This document shows positions 45,795 through 54,403 of a DNA stretch of 64,000 bases, piece after piece. The stretch covers positions 18,845,901 through 18,909,900 of the forward strand of contig JAPTYO010000013.1 in assembly GCA_036873135.1 (NCBI GenBank). Reading direction: 5' to 3'. The notes beneath the pieces were generated by a model that did no database searches, was not told where the DNA came from, and saw only the letters and a list, made by a program, of their open reading frames with translations. A program made the position numbers and the translations under genes. Source of the stretch: Clarkia xantiana subsp. parviflora (lineage: Eukaryota; Streptophyta; Magnoliopsida; Myrtales; Onagraceae). How positions within the stretch are numbered: the first letter of the stretch is position 1; every line of letters begins with the position of its first letter.

Positions 45795-48700
45795 CTAAGG
45801 ATATGGGGTGGTCACTGTGTCTGTTGCCACGTACTCTTTGAAGCTTCCACTGTAGATCATTTCTTCCACTTCCACCTTCAACACCATGCAGTTGTTGGTT
45901 TGATGCCCCCAGGTCCCATGGTACTCACACCAACCCTGTGCATCTTTACCTAGGAAGGCCTTGCCTTCCTCCCTGCATGCTGGCAGCTCTTGCTTGAGGC
46001 GCTTGTGGAAAATTTCTTCTATGCTGAGCGTGAGGGGTGTGAATGTGAAATTGACACCTCCTCCCAATGTGTCTGCTTCTCTTCCTTTCTCTGGAACTTC
46101 ATCCAACTGTTCCGCCTCTTGTTCAAATGCCCTGTCCAGTTTCGCCTTGAGCTCTCTCATTGTGCTCGTCATGACCATCTCATAGAGCCCTCCATAGGCC
46201 TCGAATGAGCTTGGATGCATGTGTCTGATGAATGCTCTGACTGCTTCTCCCCTTGTGATGTCCATGTTGGCACCATAATTGAAGAATCTCTGGAAATAGC
46301 TTGATATGGGCTCCTGCGGCATTTGCTTGATATCATCTATGTGGCGGAAGCCTCTTAGGATGGAGTCCCTTGTCCTGCTCCCTATTATGGTGTCCGGCTG
46401 CCAAGGTATGGATGTCACCTTCACAGCCTTGCTCCTGTGTTTCCTTGTAGGCACTGTTTGAAAAAGCTGCCTGCTCAAACGGAGTGTCACCCCACTCCTC
46501 CTCCTTCTTTGCCTTTGTCTCCCTCCCCTCTTTCTTCTTTCCTGGTTGGCTCCTGCCATGACCATAGCCACTGTATCTGTCCTGTGTGATCCATGTCTCA
46601 TTGAATTGACATAGCATTGTCTTGCAGTGCGTTGATCACCCAGGACCTCTCCAACTCCGTTCTCCGTGATGTACTTCAGCTTCTGGTGAACAGTGGATGG
46701 CACTATTTCATATGGATTTATGGTTGTCCTTCCTAGGATCCCATTGTAGGCTCCCAGGCTTTCAACCACCAAGAAATTGACATTTACCTTCAGCTGGGTC
46801 CATCCTTGGCCCATGGTCACTGGCAATGTTATCATCCCCAGGGGGTAGCTTGTTGCCCCTGAGAAGCCAACTAGGGGGAAGTTGACCGGATTGATGTCTG
46901 CTTTGGTTTTCCCTATCTCTTCCAACACTCTCAGGCTTAGGAGGTCAGCTGAGCTGCCCCCATCCACCAAAATTCTCTTTACATCAAAATTATCAATATC
47001 TAAAGTAATAACTAGAGCATCGTCATGTGGAAAGACGATGTGGCTCTTGTCCTTCTCCGAGAACTCTATCTTCACTTCTTCTCCTTCTCTTGGTCTTTTT
47101 CTCCACCTTGGCACTGAGCTTAGCTTGGATGCATAGACCTCTCTTGCATTAGCAGTTGGGCCTCCTGATGCTGCTCCTCCATGTATCATGTTGATGACTC
47201 CTCTTTTGTTGGGTGGAGGGTTATGGTCTACCTTTCCCTTGCCCTTGTCTTTCTGTGGTGGCCCCAGTTGCATACTATTGCCCCCATGGTCTACGAATTG
47301 CTTCAGTTCTCCCCTCTGGACGATGTTGTTTATGCTTAGCTTTAAGCTAAAGCATTCATTTGTGTCGTGACCATAAGCCTCGTGGTTGTCACACCATCTA
47401 TCCTTGTGATTTCCTACCATTGGGGCTCTCCACCTTGCAGGGGGTGACCAAAGCTTTTGGTTCCGCATCTCTCTAAGTACGGTGGCTGGAGTGGCGTTCA
47501 GTGGGATGAACTTAATGACGTTTATTTCTCTGGCTTTTAAGGGTTCACCCATTTGGTTTCTTTGCTGTGGTGGACGCCACTCCTGCTGTGGCGGACGCCA
47601 CTCCTGCTGCCTTGCATGCTGTGGTGCCTGGGGTGGCTTGCTTTTGTTTGGCCTTTGATTATCCTCCTTGGCTGCCTGAATTTTGGCCTTCTTGCTTGCC
47701 CTGTGTCTCTCAAGGTCAATATGCGTTTTAACTCTCCCTGCAAGCTCCTCCAAGGTGCTTGCTGGCTTTTTGGCCATCTTTTCAGCCAATGTTGACCCAA
47801 AGCGACCTAAGTTTCTGATAAAGGCTCGGATTATCTCCCCTTCAGTGATGTCTCCCTGGATGTCTGCAATATTCTGGTTGAACCTAGTGTAGTAGCTGGC
47901 CAGGGTTTCATCGTATTCTTGTTTTACGTCATCAATGGAGCCTGTTCCCTTGAGGAGTTTCCTCTCCCCTAGGTATCTCTGCAGAAACTTAGCTTTTAGC
48001 TGCTCCCATGAGTGAATGCTCTCAGAGGGCAGGCTGAAGAACCAATGTGAGGCCACCCCTGATAGGGTGTTTGGGAAAAGGAGTGCCTTGTATCTTTCGT
48101 CAGTTGTCCTCCCGAATAGAGAGGCCTCATGCTGTTGGATATGCTCTAGGGGGTCTCCCTTCCCATTGTACTTTGCAATTTGCACAGTGTGCAGGGAGTC
48201 TGGCACCCTGTTCATCTCCAGTTCCCTTGTGAAAGGGTGGTTCGTCTTGTCACTTAGACAATGCAGGCTGGGTTTCTTTGACTCATTCAATTTCCGGGTT
48301 ATCATTGCTTCTATTTCCTCCGGGGTGATCACTACCTGTGCCGGAGTATAATCCCTCTGATATCCATTGTAGTTGTAGACTGGGCTTACTGGGTTCCTTT
48401 GTCCCTGCTGGTATGGACTGTAGGTGTGCTCTTGATACGCCTGCTGGGGTGCTTCATAGAAGTCCTGCCTCCTTGGAGGTCTTGTTTGTCTTTCCTCCCC
48501 AAGCGGGGTGTAAGCCCTGTTGTTCTGCTGTTGCCTAGGAGGCACAAATTGTTGCCTGCCCTCTGGGGGTGGCTCCTGGTGATATCTTCTTTGTTCCTCT
48601 CGCTGCCCTGCTCGAGGGTGCGAGTAGTACTCTTCTGCTGGGATCTGCTCCTCCTCCTGAGCTTCAGTGTAAGTCCCTTGGGTGTATGCCTGCCTTGCAT

Positions 48701-49064
48701 ATGCTGTGTGGGCGCGGTTGCCACCTCTCTGTGTTGGCATCCCATACGGGTACCCTTGGGGTTGCTCTTTATAGTAGTATCCCTCAGGGGGTGCCGTGTT
48801 GTGGGAAGGCACTCCCTGTTGTCCTCTTGCTCTCTGTGGCCTTCTTGCCCGGGGGGTGGAGGCTGTGGAGGACTCAGCCCTAGCTGGGCGTGAAGGTCCT
48901 CCCTCCTGGTTGTTCTGTTGTTGAGGAGGCTGTGGTATTTCTTGGGGCTCTGGATGCATTGGTTGCTTCCCAGGGTTAGGCTGCCTCCCTGGGGGTATGG
49001 GTTCTCTCCTCCGCCCATTGCCCCCGGGTGGGCGTTGGTGCCTAGACACCCTACTGTTCGTCAT
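45795..49064 (-). CDS. A2 Gag-protease-Gag' polyprotein, intact, 1089 aa
   Basis: A single ORF from ATG 49064-49062 to its stop at 45797-45795. Residues 1-245: Pro/Gln/Arg-rich. About 275-450: retrotransposon capsid domain (PF03732-like). 558-571: CHHC knuckle (C-x2-H-x4-H-x4-C). 620-820: protease with V-D-G-G-S-S, Asp701. 820-900: Arg-rich linker. 902-1075: a second Gag C-terminal half, with D-D-I-K-Q, S-S-Y-F-Q-R-F, E-A-V-R-A-F-I-R, an F-T-P-L motif and a second knuckle at 1046-1059. The matching blocks in the first Gag are D-D-V-K-Q, A-S-Y-Y-T-R-F, E-I-I-R-A-F-I-R and F-I-P-L. No RT, RNase H or integrase follows. It would package RNA and self-cleave, but needs enzymes from elsewhere; that dependence is inference. 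Confidence 0.9.
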   Translation of the reverse strand: MTNSRVSRHQRPPGGNGRRREPIPPGRQPNPGKQPMHPEPQEIPQPPQQQNNQEGGPSRPARAESSTASTPRARRPQRARGQQGVPSHNTAPPEGYYYKEQPQGYPYGMPTQRGGNRAHTAYARQAYTQGTYTEAQEEEQIPAEEYYSHPRAGQREEQRRYHQEPPPEGRQQFVPPRQQQNNRAYTPLGEERQTRPPRRQDFYEAPQQAYQEHTYSPYQQGQRNPVSPVYNYNGYQRDYTPAQVVITPEEIEAMITRKLNESKKPSLHCLSDKTNHPFTRELEMNRVPDSLHTVQIAKYNGKGDPLEHIQQHEASLFGRTTDERYKALLFPNTLSGVASHWFFSLPSESIHSWEQLKAKFLQRYLGERKLLKGTGSIDDVKQEYDETLASYYTRFNQNIADIQGDITEGEIIRAFIRNLGRFGSTLAEKMAKKPASTLEELAGRVKTHIDLERHRASKKAKIQAAKEDNQRPNKSKPPQAPQHARQQEWRPPQQEWRPPQQRNQMGEPLKAREINVIKFIPLNATPATVLREMRNQKLWSPPARWRAPMVGNHKDRWCDNHEAYGHDTNECFSLKLSINNIVQRGELKQFVDHGGNSMQLGPPQKDKGKGKVDHNPPPNKRGVINMIHGGAASGGPTANAREVYASKLSSVPRWRKRPREGEEVKIEFSEKDKSHIVFPHDDALVITLDIDNFDVKRILVDGGSSADLLSLRVLEEIGKTKADINPVNFPLVGFSGATSYPLGMITLPVTMGQGWTQLKVNVNFLVVESLGAYNGILGRTTINPYEIVPSTVHQKLKYITENGVGEVLGDQRTARQCYVNSMRHGSHRTDTVAMVMAGANQERRKRGGRQRQRRRRSGVTLRLSRQLFQTVPTRKHRSKAVKVTSIPWQPDTIIGSRTRDSILRGFRHIDDIKQMPQEPISSYFQRFFNYGANMDITRGEAVRAFIRHMHPSSFEAYGGLYEMVMTSTMRELKAKLDRAFEQEAEQLDEVPEKGREADTLGGGVNFTFTPLTLSIEEIFHKRLKQELPACREEGKAFLGKDAQGWCEYHGTWGHQTNNCMVLKVEVEEMIYSGSFKEYVATDTVTTPYP

Positions 49065-49104
49065 AGCTCGTGTAATTGCCAGGCTTTCTGTCCGAAGCCT
49101 ACAG

Positions 49105-49115
49105 ACGGCGCCAAG
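49105..49115 (-). promoter_or_regulatory. Primer binding site next to the right LTR of A1
   Basis: Minus strand CTTGGCGCCGTC directly after the LTR. Same core as B, C and F. tRNA species not assigned. Confidence 0.75.
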
Positions 49116-49966
49116 TGTTAGGTTATGAGATCTAGGTCAACGGATGGTCGGCTTTGATCTCACTCCTTACTAGGGATGTGTGTGATCCGGTATTTCTGGG
49201 TTGCCCTGTCTTCTTCCTTCCTTCCTTCCTTCCTTCCTTCTGCCCTTCTACCCTGCAGAAGGGGCAATACCAGACACGGAGGGGGGGGTGGTGCCTGGTG
49301 AACCCTCTCCGATGCCTAAGTTAGTATTCTTCTTAGAGAGATAAACTAGAGAGAGGTCAGAGCAAAATAATCCAAATTGCCAAGATGATCAAATGAGTTG
49401 TGAAGGTGGGGTATTTATAGGCAACGGTGTCATTAAGGTGGCTTAATGACATCGTTAGCCTTTAAACACAATTAATTAACCTTTAAGAGCATAATTAAGA
49501 CCTTAGGATTCGGAGAAGGTAGGCGGCGTGAACCGAGTGTGGGTGTCCGAAAGTGGCGCAGGGGCCCTTGGGGGGGGGGGGGAGAAATCCGACCCCCAAG
49601 GGTAGGGGTTGGGTGAGGGCACCCAACCCCTCCTAGGGAGGATGGGGTTGGCCAACCCCATCCATCCTAGGAGAGATCGGGTTGGCCGACCCGATCTCTC
49701 CTAGGAGAGATCGGGTTGGTCCACCCGATCTCCCCTAGGAGAGATCGGGTTGGCTGACCCGATCTCTCCTAGGGGAGGTCGGGTGTGGCCACCCAACCTC
49801 ACCTAGGTGAGTTTTGCCCCGGTCGGACGAGCGCTCCGGCCTCGTCCGAGCCGTTGATGTGTTCGCGAAGTGTTCGGGTTGAAGTTTCGATTTACAAACG
49901 TTAATGGGACGATAAAAATACAACGGTTTGGAAGTCAACGGGTTCAAATTGGGCGTATATCCATCA
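49116..49966 (-). repeat. A1 5' LTR (right outer LTR)
   Basis: TGTTAGG...CCATCA, 851 bp, minus-sense TATAAATA at 49412-49419. Nearly identical to 30319-31221 outside the TTCC and G-run tracts; the most visible change is CATCCATCC for CATCCCTCC in the palindrome array. The similarity suggests recent insertion. Confidence 0.92.
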
Positions 49967-50328
49967 GGCCCCTATTTATAGGGAGCCTAAGAGTCTTGCT
50001 CATTTTTGAAGTACTTGATGTCGGTATGTAAAGAAGACGTATACTGTCATCAAGGCGGACTATGTATGCACCAACTTCTCCCACTTGGCAAATTAATCGG
50101 AGTGAACGTACGAGGTAAAACAGTAATTCAGACCTACCCGGGTTGTTTAACAATTCGGGACGGGTCCGGATTGCCTTGGGCAATCCGGAAGTCCTTCGGC
50201 CCGGGAATTACGCGTATCCCGGACTGTTTTAGACTTAGATGTCCGCGAAAGGGTTTTTTTATGGGTTTTGGGATATTTTACGAGGCCCGAAATGTAAATA
50301 CGAACCCGAATTGGACCGATATCGAACA
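49967..50328 (-). repeat. LTR-B left copy, second piece
   Basis: Continues from 30318 after the duplicated GGCCC. The minus-sense TATAAATAG lies only a few bases inside, so A1 inserted next to the LTR-B core promoter. It has about 60 bp (ACCTACCCGGG to GGGCAATCCGG) missing from the right LTR-B. Confidence 0.9.
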
Positions 50329-50343
50329 CTTGCCCCCGAGTCA
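50329..50343 (-). promoter_or_regulatory. Polypurine tract of element B
   Basis: The minus strand reads GACTCGGGGGCAAG immediately before the 3' LTR. The GACTCGGGGGCA core is also next to the A1 and A2 LTRs. Confidence 0.7.
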
Positions 50344-51227
50344 GGTTCGGTACTGACCTCAGGGGTGGCCTGTTTGTCAATTCGAATGTTGAGATCTTAA
50401 ATTTGACCAACTTTTAATTTTCCGCCATACGTACGTAATCTGTTTACAAGGTTAGCGTAACGGACAATATGTTTACAATGATATGCTTTATGATAGTATC
50501 ATGGTGTATGAAATAAGCATATAATACGTTGTCAATATGTGAATGATGATAGTGTAGTAGATGAATGACGTAATTATGCAATAAGCAAAACACTTAGGGT
50601 AATATGAAATTGGAGAACATGTATGTAATCATGAAGCATGATGTAAATATGAAAAATGATGCAAGCATGTAATATGATGTAATCATGGAAAATGATGCCA
50701 ACATTCAATTCATACTTAGATTATAAAATTAATCACACGACTATCATGAATTTGTATTATGTACGTATAAAGGCAATAATCATGCATGACGATCTACGAA
50801 GCGCGCTATGTAATAGTAGAGAGCATGTATGTAAAACAAGCATAGGAGAGGTGCAAGTACGTGACACTAAGGACTTGTGTGAAAATAAATATTAGTTTAG
50901 TCCTTAGCACATGGTGTAGGCACTATTAATGAGAATTAGGAGAGAGAATACCCATTATCTTACATCCTTAATAGATAAATCCTCAAGAAGCTCTCCATTC
51001 TTGATGAAGAGGGAATTCATGGAGGTGTGAATTTGGATCACATTTGACATCGATCAAGATCGAATCCGGGCAAGGAGGGAATCGAGGCGGCGCGTGAAGC
51101 AAAGGGGGACGGCGCGTGAAGCAATCGGCAGCGGCGCGTGAGGGCGGTGGTGGCGGCGCGTGCGGACGGCGGTGGCGCGTGGATCTTCGGGTGAGGGCGA
51201 GTAGCAATTCGAACTTGTATCGTGTCG
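50344..51227 (+). other. B leader region of the antisense gene
   Basis: AT-rich DNA with repeated ATGATGTAATCATG-like words (50550-50700), then a GC-rich block (51040-51227) ending in CGTGTCG before a strong GTGAGT donor at 51228. I read this as the 5' exon of the plus-strand gene. The intron would run to 52449. Confidence 0.45.
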
Positions 51228-51654
51228 GTGAGTCTAATTTCGTATATGGCTAGACCTTTCGTGACTTCGTTTGGCCTTGATTTAGACTTGAAATCATCAT
51301 GTACCTAGTTATCTTATCATGCATAAAAGGTGTTTGATGAAATCCATTAGAATACTTAGCCCCAAATCGGCCAAAATTTTCCTAAGTGCTGAAAATTTTA
51401 GAAAAGTGTAAATGAATCGTTATACTTCCCTTACGCATAGCGTTCATTGTTGACATGTTTTCCCATGCCTTAGTCGTTGTTCTAGCATGCTCGATATTGA
51501 TGATTGATAGTTGCACGTGCATGGTCGTCCATGGTTGTATGTTGGTAATGATAGCATAGATGTTGTCGTTTGAGCTTTACTGATAAGCGTCGTAGGAATA
51601 TTCAAGAGGCATTGTGTAGAAGTCGATAGTAACTAATTGATGTATGCAATCCAC

Positions 51655-52150
51655 CCTTGTCGACATGTACGTATATACATAGAAACACTTAGAAAATATT
51701 TTCTCCTCGTCGACATGTACGTACATGGAAACACTTAGAATATATTTTTCACTTGTCGACATGCATCCTTGTCGACATGTATGTACGTACATGGAAATAC
51801 TTAGAAAATATTTTTCACTCGTCGACATGTATGTACGTACATGGAAACACTTATAAAATATTTTTCACTTGTCGACATGCATCCTTGTCGACATGTATGT
51901 ACGTACATGGAAACACTTAGAAAATATTTTTCACTTGTCGACATGCATCCTTGTCGACATGTATGTACGTACATGGAAACACTTAGAAAATATTTTTCAC
52001 TCGTCGACATGCATCCTTGTCGACATGTATGTACGTACATGGAAACACTTAGAAAGTATTTTTCACTCGTCGACATGTATCCTTTTCGACATGTATGTAC
52101 GTACTTGGAAACACTTAGAAAATATTTTTCACTTGTCGACATGTATGTAC
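51655..52150. repeat. 66-bp minisatellite in the leader intron of B
   Basis: About seven units containing TTGTCGACATG, the palindrome CATGTATGTACGTACATG and AACACTTAGAAAATATTTTTC; the first two units are shorter. 66 is divisible by three, so long open frames arise on both strands without coding meaning. Confidence 0.9.
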
Positions 52151-52449
52151 GAACATGCATCTGCGCGCTTGCCCCCGTACATATGATTTTTTTTCTCTTT
52201 CCCTGGTTATGTATGCTATATGCATGTACTTGATGTAAATGCAGGTTCTATGTCAACACCTTGTTGTATGCTAACGCTTAGCAATATGTCTGACACATAG
52301 TAGCGTGATGTCCACTTGCCATATGCCGACTGTCATTTTGAGCAAAACACTTAGAAAATATTTCGCCCTTGAAATCATGTACCCATGTCGATATGCATGT
52401 ATATACATAGAGCTTGCACACTGATTAACTTGTTACTTGTAATTTTCAG

Positions 52450-53757
52450 GATTCCGAGTTACGCAGTCTTCTTTTCAGAGTTAGTCTTCTTGCCGTGGTT
52501 ATCATGACTAAATCTTCTATCCCCGTTCCGCGAGTGACATTATGTTCAGATGTCGGAGATGAGCCGGGTATCAACACAGTTGAGTCTCTTAAGGACCCTA
52601 CGAGGAATGTGAGTTACTTCTTCAACTAAATTGATGAAGATATGTTTGAGCTGTACGTGACTTGCTGTGGACTTGATTCTGCTTTGGAGGCTGTTCTTCC
52701 TTATGACGTGCTGCCGGATTCCAGAAAAGGGCAAGTTACTATTCCTCCAAGTGATCTATCTGCGGTTTATATCTCGCAGATTAAAGAAGGCCTGCGTTTT
52801 CCCTATTGTCCTGACTTGGTGGATCTTTGCCGCTATTATCGGATATCTCCCTTAAGCTTATCTCCTGCTAGCTTTCGTGTATGGAGCTGTTTTCGAGTTT
52901 TGTTCCGCAAGCAATCTTTGCACTATTCTACCACTCTTTTCCGATGCTTCTATCAATTGACGTGTCCAGACACGACGGGGTTGTGTGGAATGAAGATGCG
53001 TTGGCTGAACTTGCAAGATAAGGGCTTCGCGAAGCTCGGTCTTGGAGATGCCGAGTGGGATCGCAAACAACGTCTAGCCGCACCGGCTGATCGTTCTGGT
53101 TTGCATTGGCGACATCACTACTTTTTCGTATGCGATGTCTGGACTATTTGGGATGTTTAGAATGTGGAAAAGGCTGATCCTGCTCCTATTTTTTCTGACC
53201 TTTCCCTGGATGATAGGGAGGCGGTGAAGAGCATTCTTCGATGTCAGCAAGAGCGTCGCTATCGTTGTCTACTACGTGCCTTAGATCGAGACTTGATTGA
53301 TGCCGGGATTCATATACTTCCTTCTGAAGATTTGGTATGTTGATATTTTTTATAACCTGTACTATGTTGCAATGTAGGTCGTTTTGATGGAAAAAGCTCG
53401 TCTTTGCAGACAGCTAATGATCGTGACAACTTGTCAGTTGGGCGTCGTGCTCGCAATGTTGCCCCCACTATTCCTGAAGGCTCCGGGCATGACCGTGGAA
53501 AAGGACCTAAAATTGAGGCGTCTTCTTGTATCTTTCCCTTGTCTTACTGATTTTTCAAGTTTTGTTATATTCACGTGGTTTTTGTTACTTTAGGAAACTC
53601 GGTGCATGTGACTGAGCGCGTTGTTGCGGTACCTGCCACTAGTGTTCTTCCCAAGAGATCTTACGTAGGGGCGTGTCCCTCGAGTGACCCGAAGCGCTCT
53701 AAACCGAGTGCGGCTATTCCAGCTCCTTCTTGCGATAAAGGGAAGAGAGCTTCAGAC
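52450..53757 (+). pseudogene. B antisense spliced gene, truncated
   Basis: Leader exon 52450-52503 after TTTTCAG, ATG at 52504, main exon to 53334, intron 53335-53409, exon 53410-53527, intron 53528-53593, then an exon cut at 53757 where the primer site begins. Intron phases are as in A1. The conserved block (F-P-Y-C-P-D-L-V-D-L-C, F-R-V-W-S-C-F-R-V-L) is clear. Breaks: TAA about 40 codons in, TAG near 53158, and the loss of the last two exons. The N-terminus (M-T-K-S-S-I-P) matches C. It is the only gene of element B. Confidence 0.75.
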
Positions 53758-53766
53758 GGCGCCAAA
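53757..53766 (-). promoter_or_regulatory. Primer binding site of element B
   Basis: Minus strand TTTGGCGCCGTCTG after the LTR. The antisense gene runs directly into it, so everything between exon 4 of that gene and the primer site (pol, gag) has been deleted. Confidence 0.75.
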
Positions 53767-54398
53767 TGTTGGGTTCACTTCACCACTTGGGCTGCTACGG
53801 GCTTTTTCCTTCACGAACAGGCTTCTTCTTTCACAATCGGGCTCGAGATATATGTATAAGGACGGGAACTCCGCAATCCTTAATACACAATCACCGAGCT
53901 AGACTTCAGTCCTCAACCTTGAACTCTTGATTTTCGGGTCCTACACGAAGGGCAGTAACCAGCGTGGGAGGGGGGAATGCTGGTTGGGCCCACTCCGACG
54001 CTCAAGTTAGCACTCTAGAGAGAGAAAGCCTTAGAGAGAAGTCAGAGCATTTCCAGTCCAAAAGTGAGAGGATCCCCCTAAATGAGAGACCTAGGCCCCT
54101 ATTTATAGGGAGCCTAAGGGTCTTGCTCAGTTTTGAAGTACTTGATGTCGGTATGTAAAGAAGACGTATACCGTTATCAAGGCGGACTATGTATGCACCG
54201 ACTTCTCGCACTTGGCAAATTAATCGGAGTGAACGTACGAGGTAAAACGGTAATCCGGATGTCCTTCGGCCCGGGAATTACGCGTATCCCGGACTGTTTT
54301 ATACTTAGGTGTCCGCGGAAGGTTTTTTTTATGGGTTTTGGGATATTTTACGAGGCCCGAAATGTAAATACGAACCTGAATTGGACTGATATCTAACA
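53767..54398 (-). repeat. LTR-B right copy (5' LTR)
   Basis: TGTTGGG...TCTAACA, 632 bp. Minus-sense TATAAATAG near 54100. Followed by CCATA, the target duplication, then element C pol. Confidence 0.92.
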
Positions 54399-54403
54399 CC
54401 ATA

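Larger units (their letters stand above)
39426..49115 (-). mobile_element. A2: sister element inserted in A1 gag, right border recombined
   Basis: A full LTR (TG at 39426) begins inside A1 gag. Its antisense gene and its gag-protease ORF are both intact in my reading. The right LTR belongs to the A1 pair by sequence, so the A2 5' LTR has been lost or replaced and the border cannot be placed exactly. The five bases before 39426 (GTGCT) would be its target site. Confidence 0.7.
30319..49966 (-). mobile_element. A1: minus-strand non-autonomous element with A2 embedded
   Basis: TG at 30319 to CA at 49966, flanked by GGCCC on both sides, 19.6 kb. Order on the plus strand: LTR, antisense gene, hairpin array, truncated gag, second LTR (39426), second antisense gene, second array, intact gag, primer site, LTR. 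The outer LTRs (30319 and 49116) agree closely, including their six-hairpin palindrome arrays. The middle LTR differs and has eight. The simplest reading is A2 inserted in A1 gag, followed by recombination that removed the duplicated right end. Confidence 0.85.
29985..54398 (-). mobile_element. B: minus-strand LTR element carrying only an antisense gene
   Basis: Bounded by CCATA at 29980-29984 and 54399-54403. LTR-B left (29985-30318 plus 49967-50328) and right (53767-54398). The primer site is left of the right LTR and the purine tract right of the left LTR, so B is on the minus strand. Its own interior is 50329-53766 and holds only a Transposase_28-like gene on the plus strand, truncated at the primer site. 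No gag or pol. The left LTR contains the A1/A2 insert. Confidence 0.88.

Noticed and set aside
51577..52233. Long ORFs on both strands, rich in repeated M-S-T-S-E-K or H-L-S-T-C motifs
   Set aside because: They come from a 66-bp tandem repeat whose period is a multiple of three; no coding meaning.
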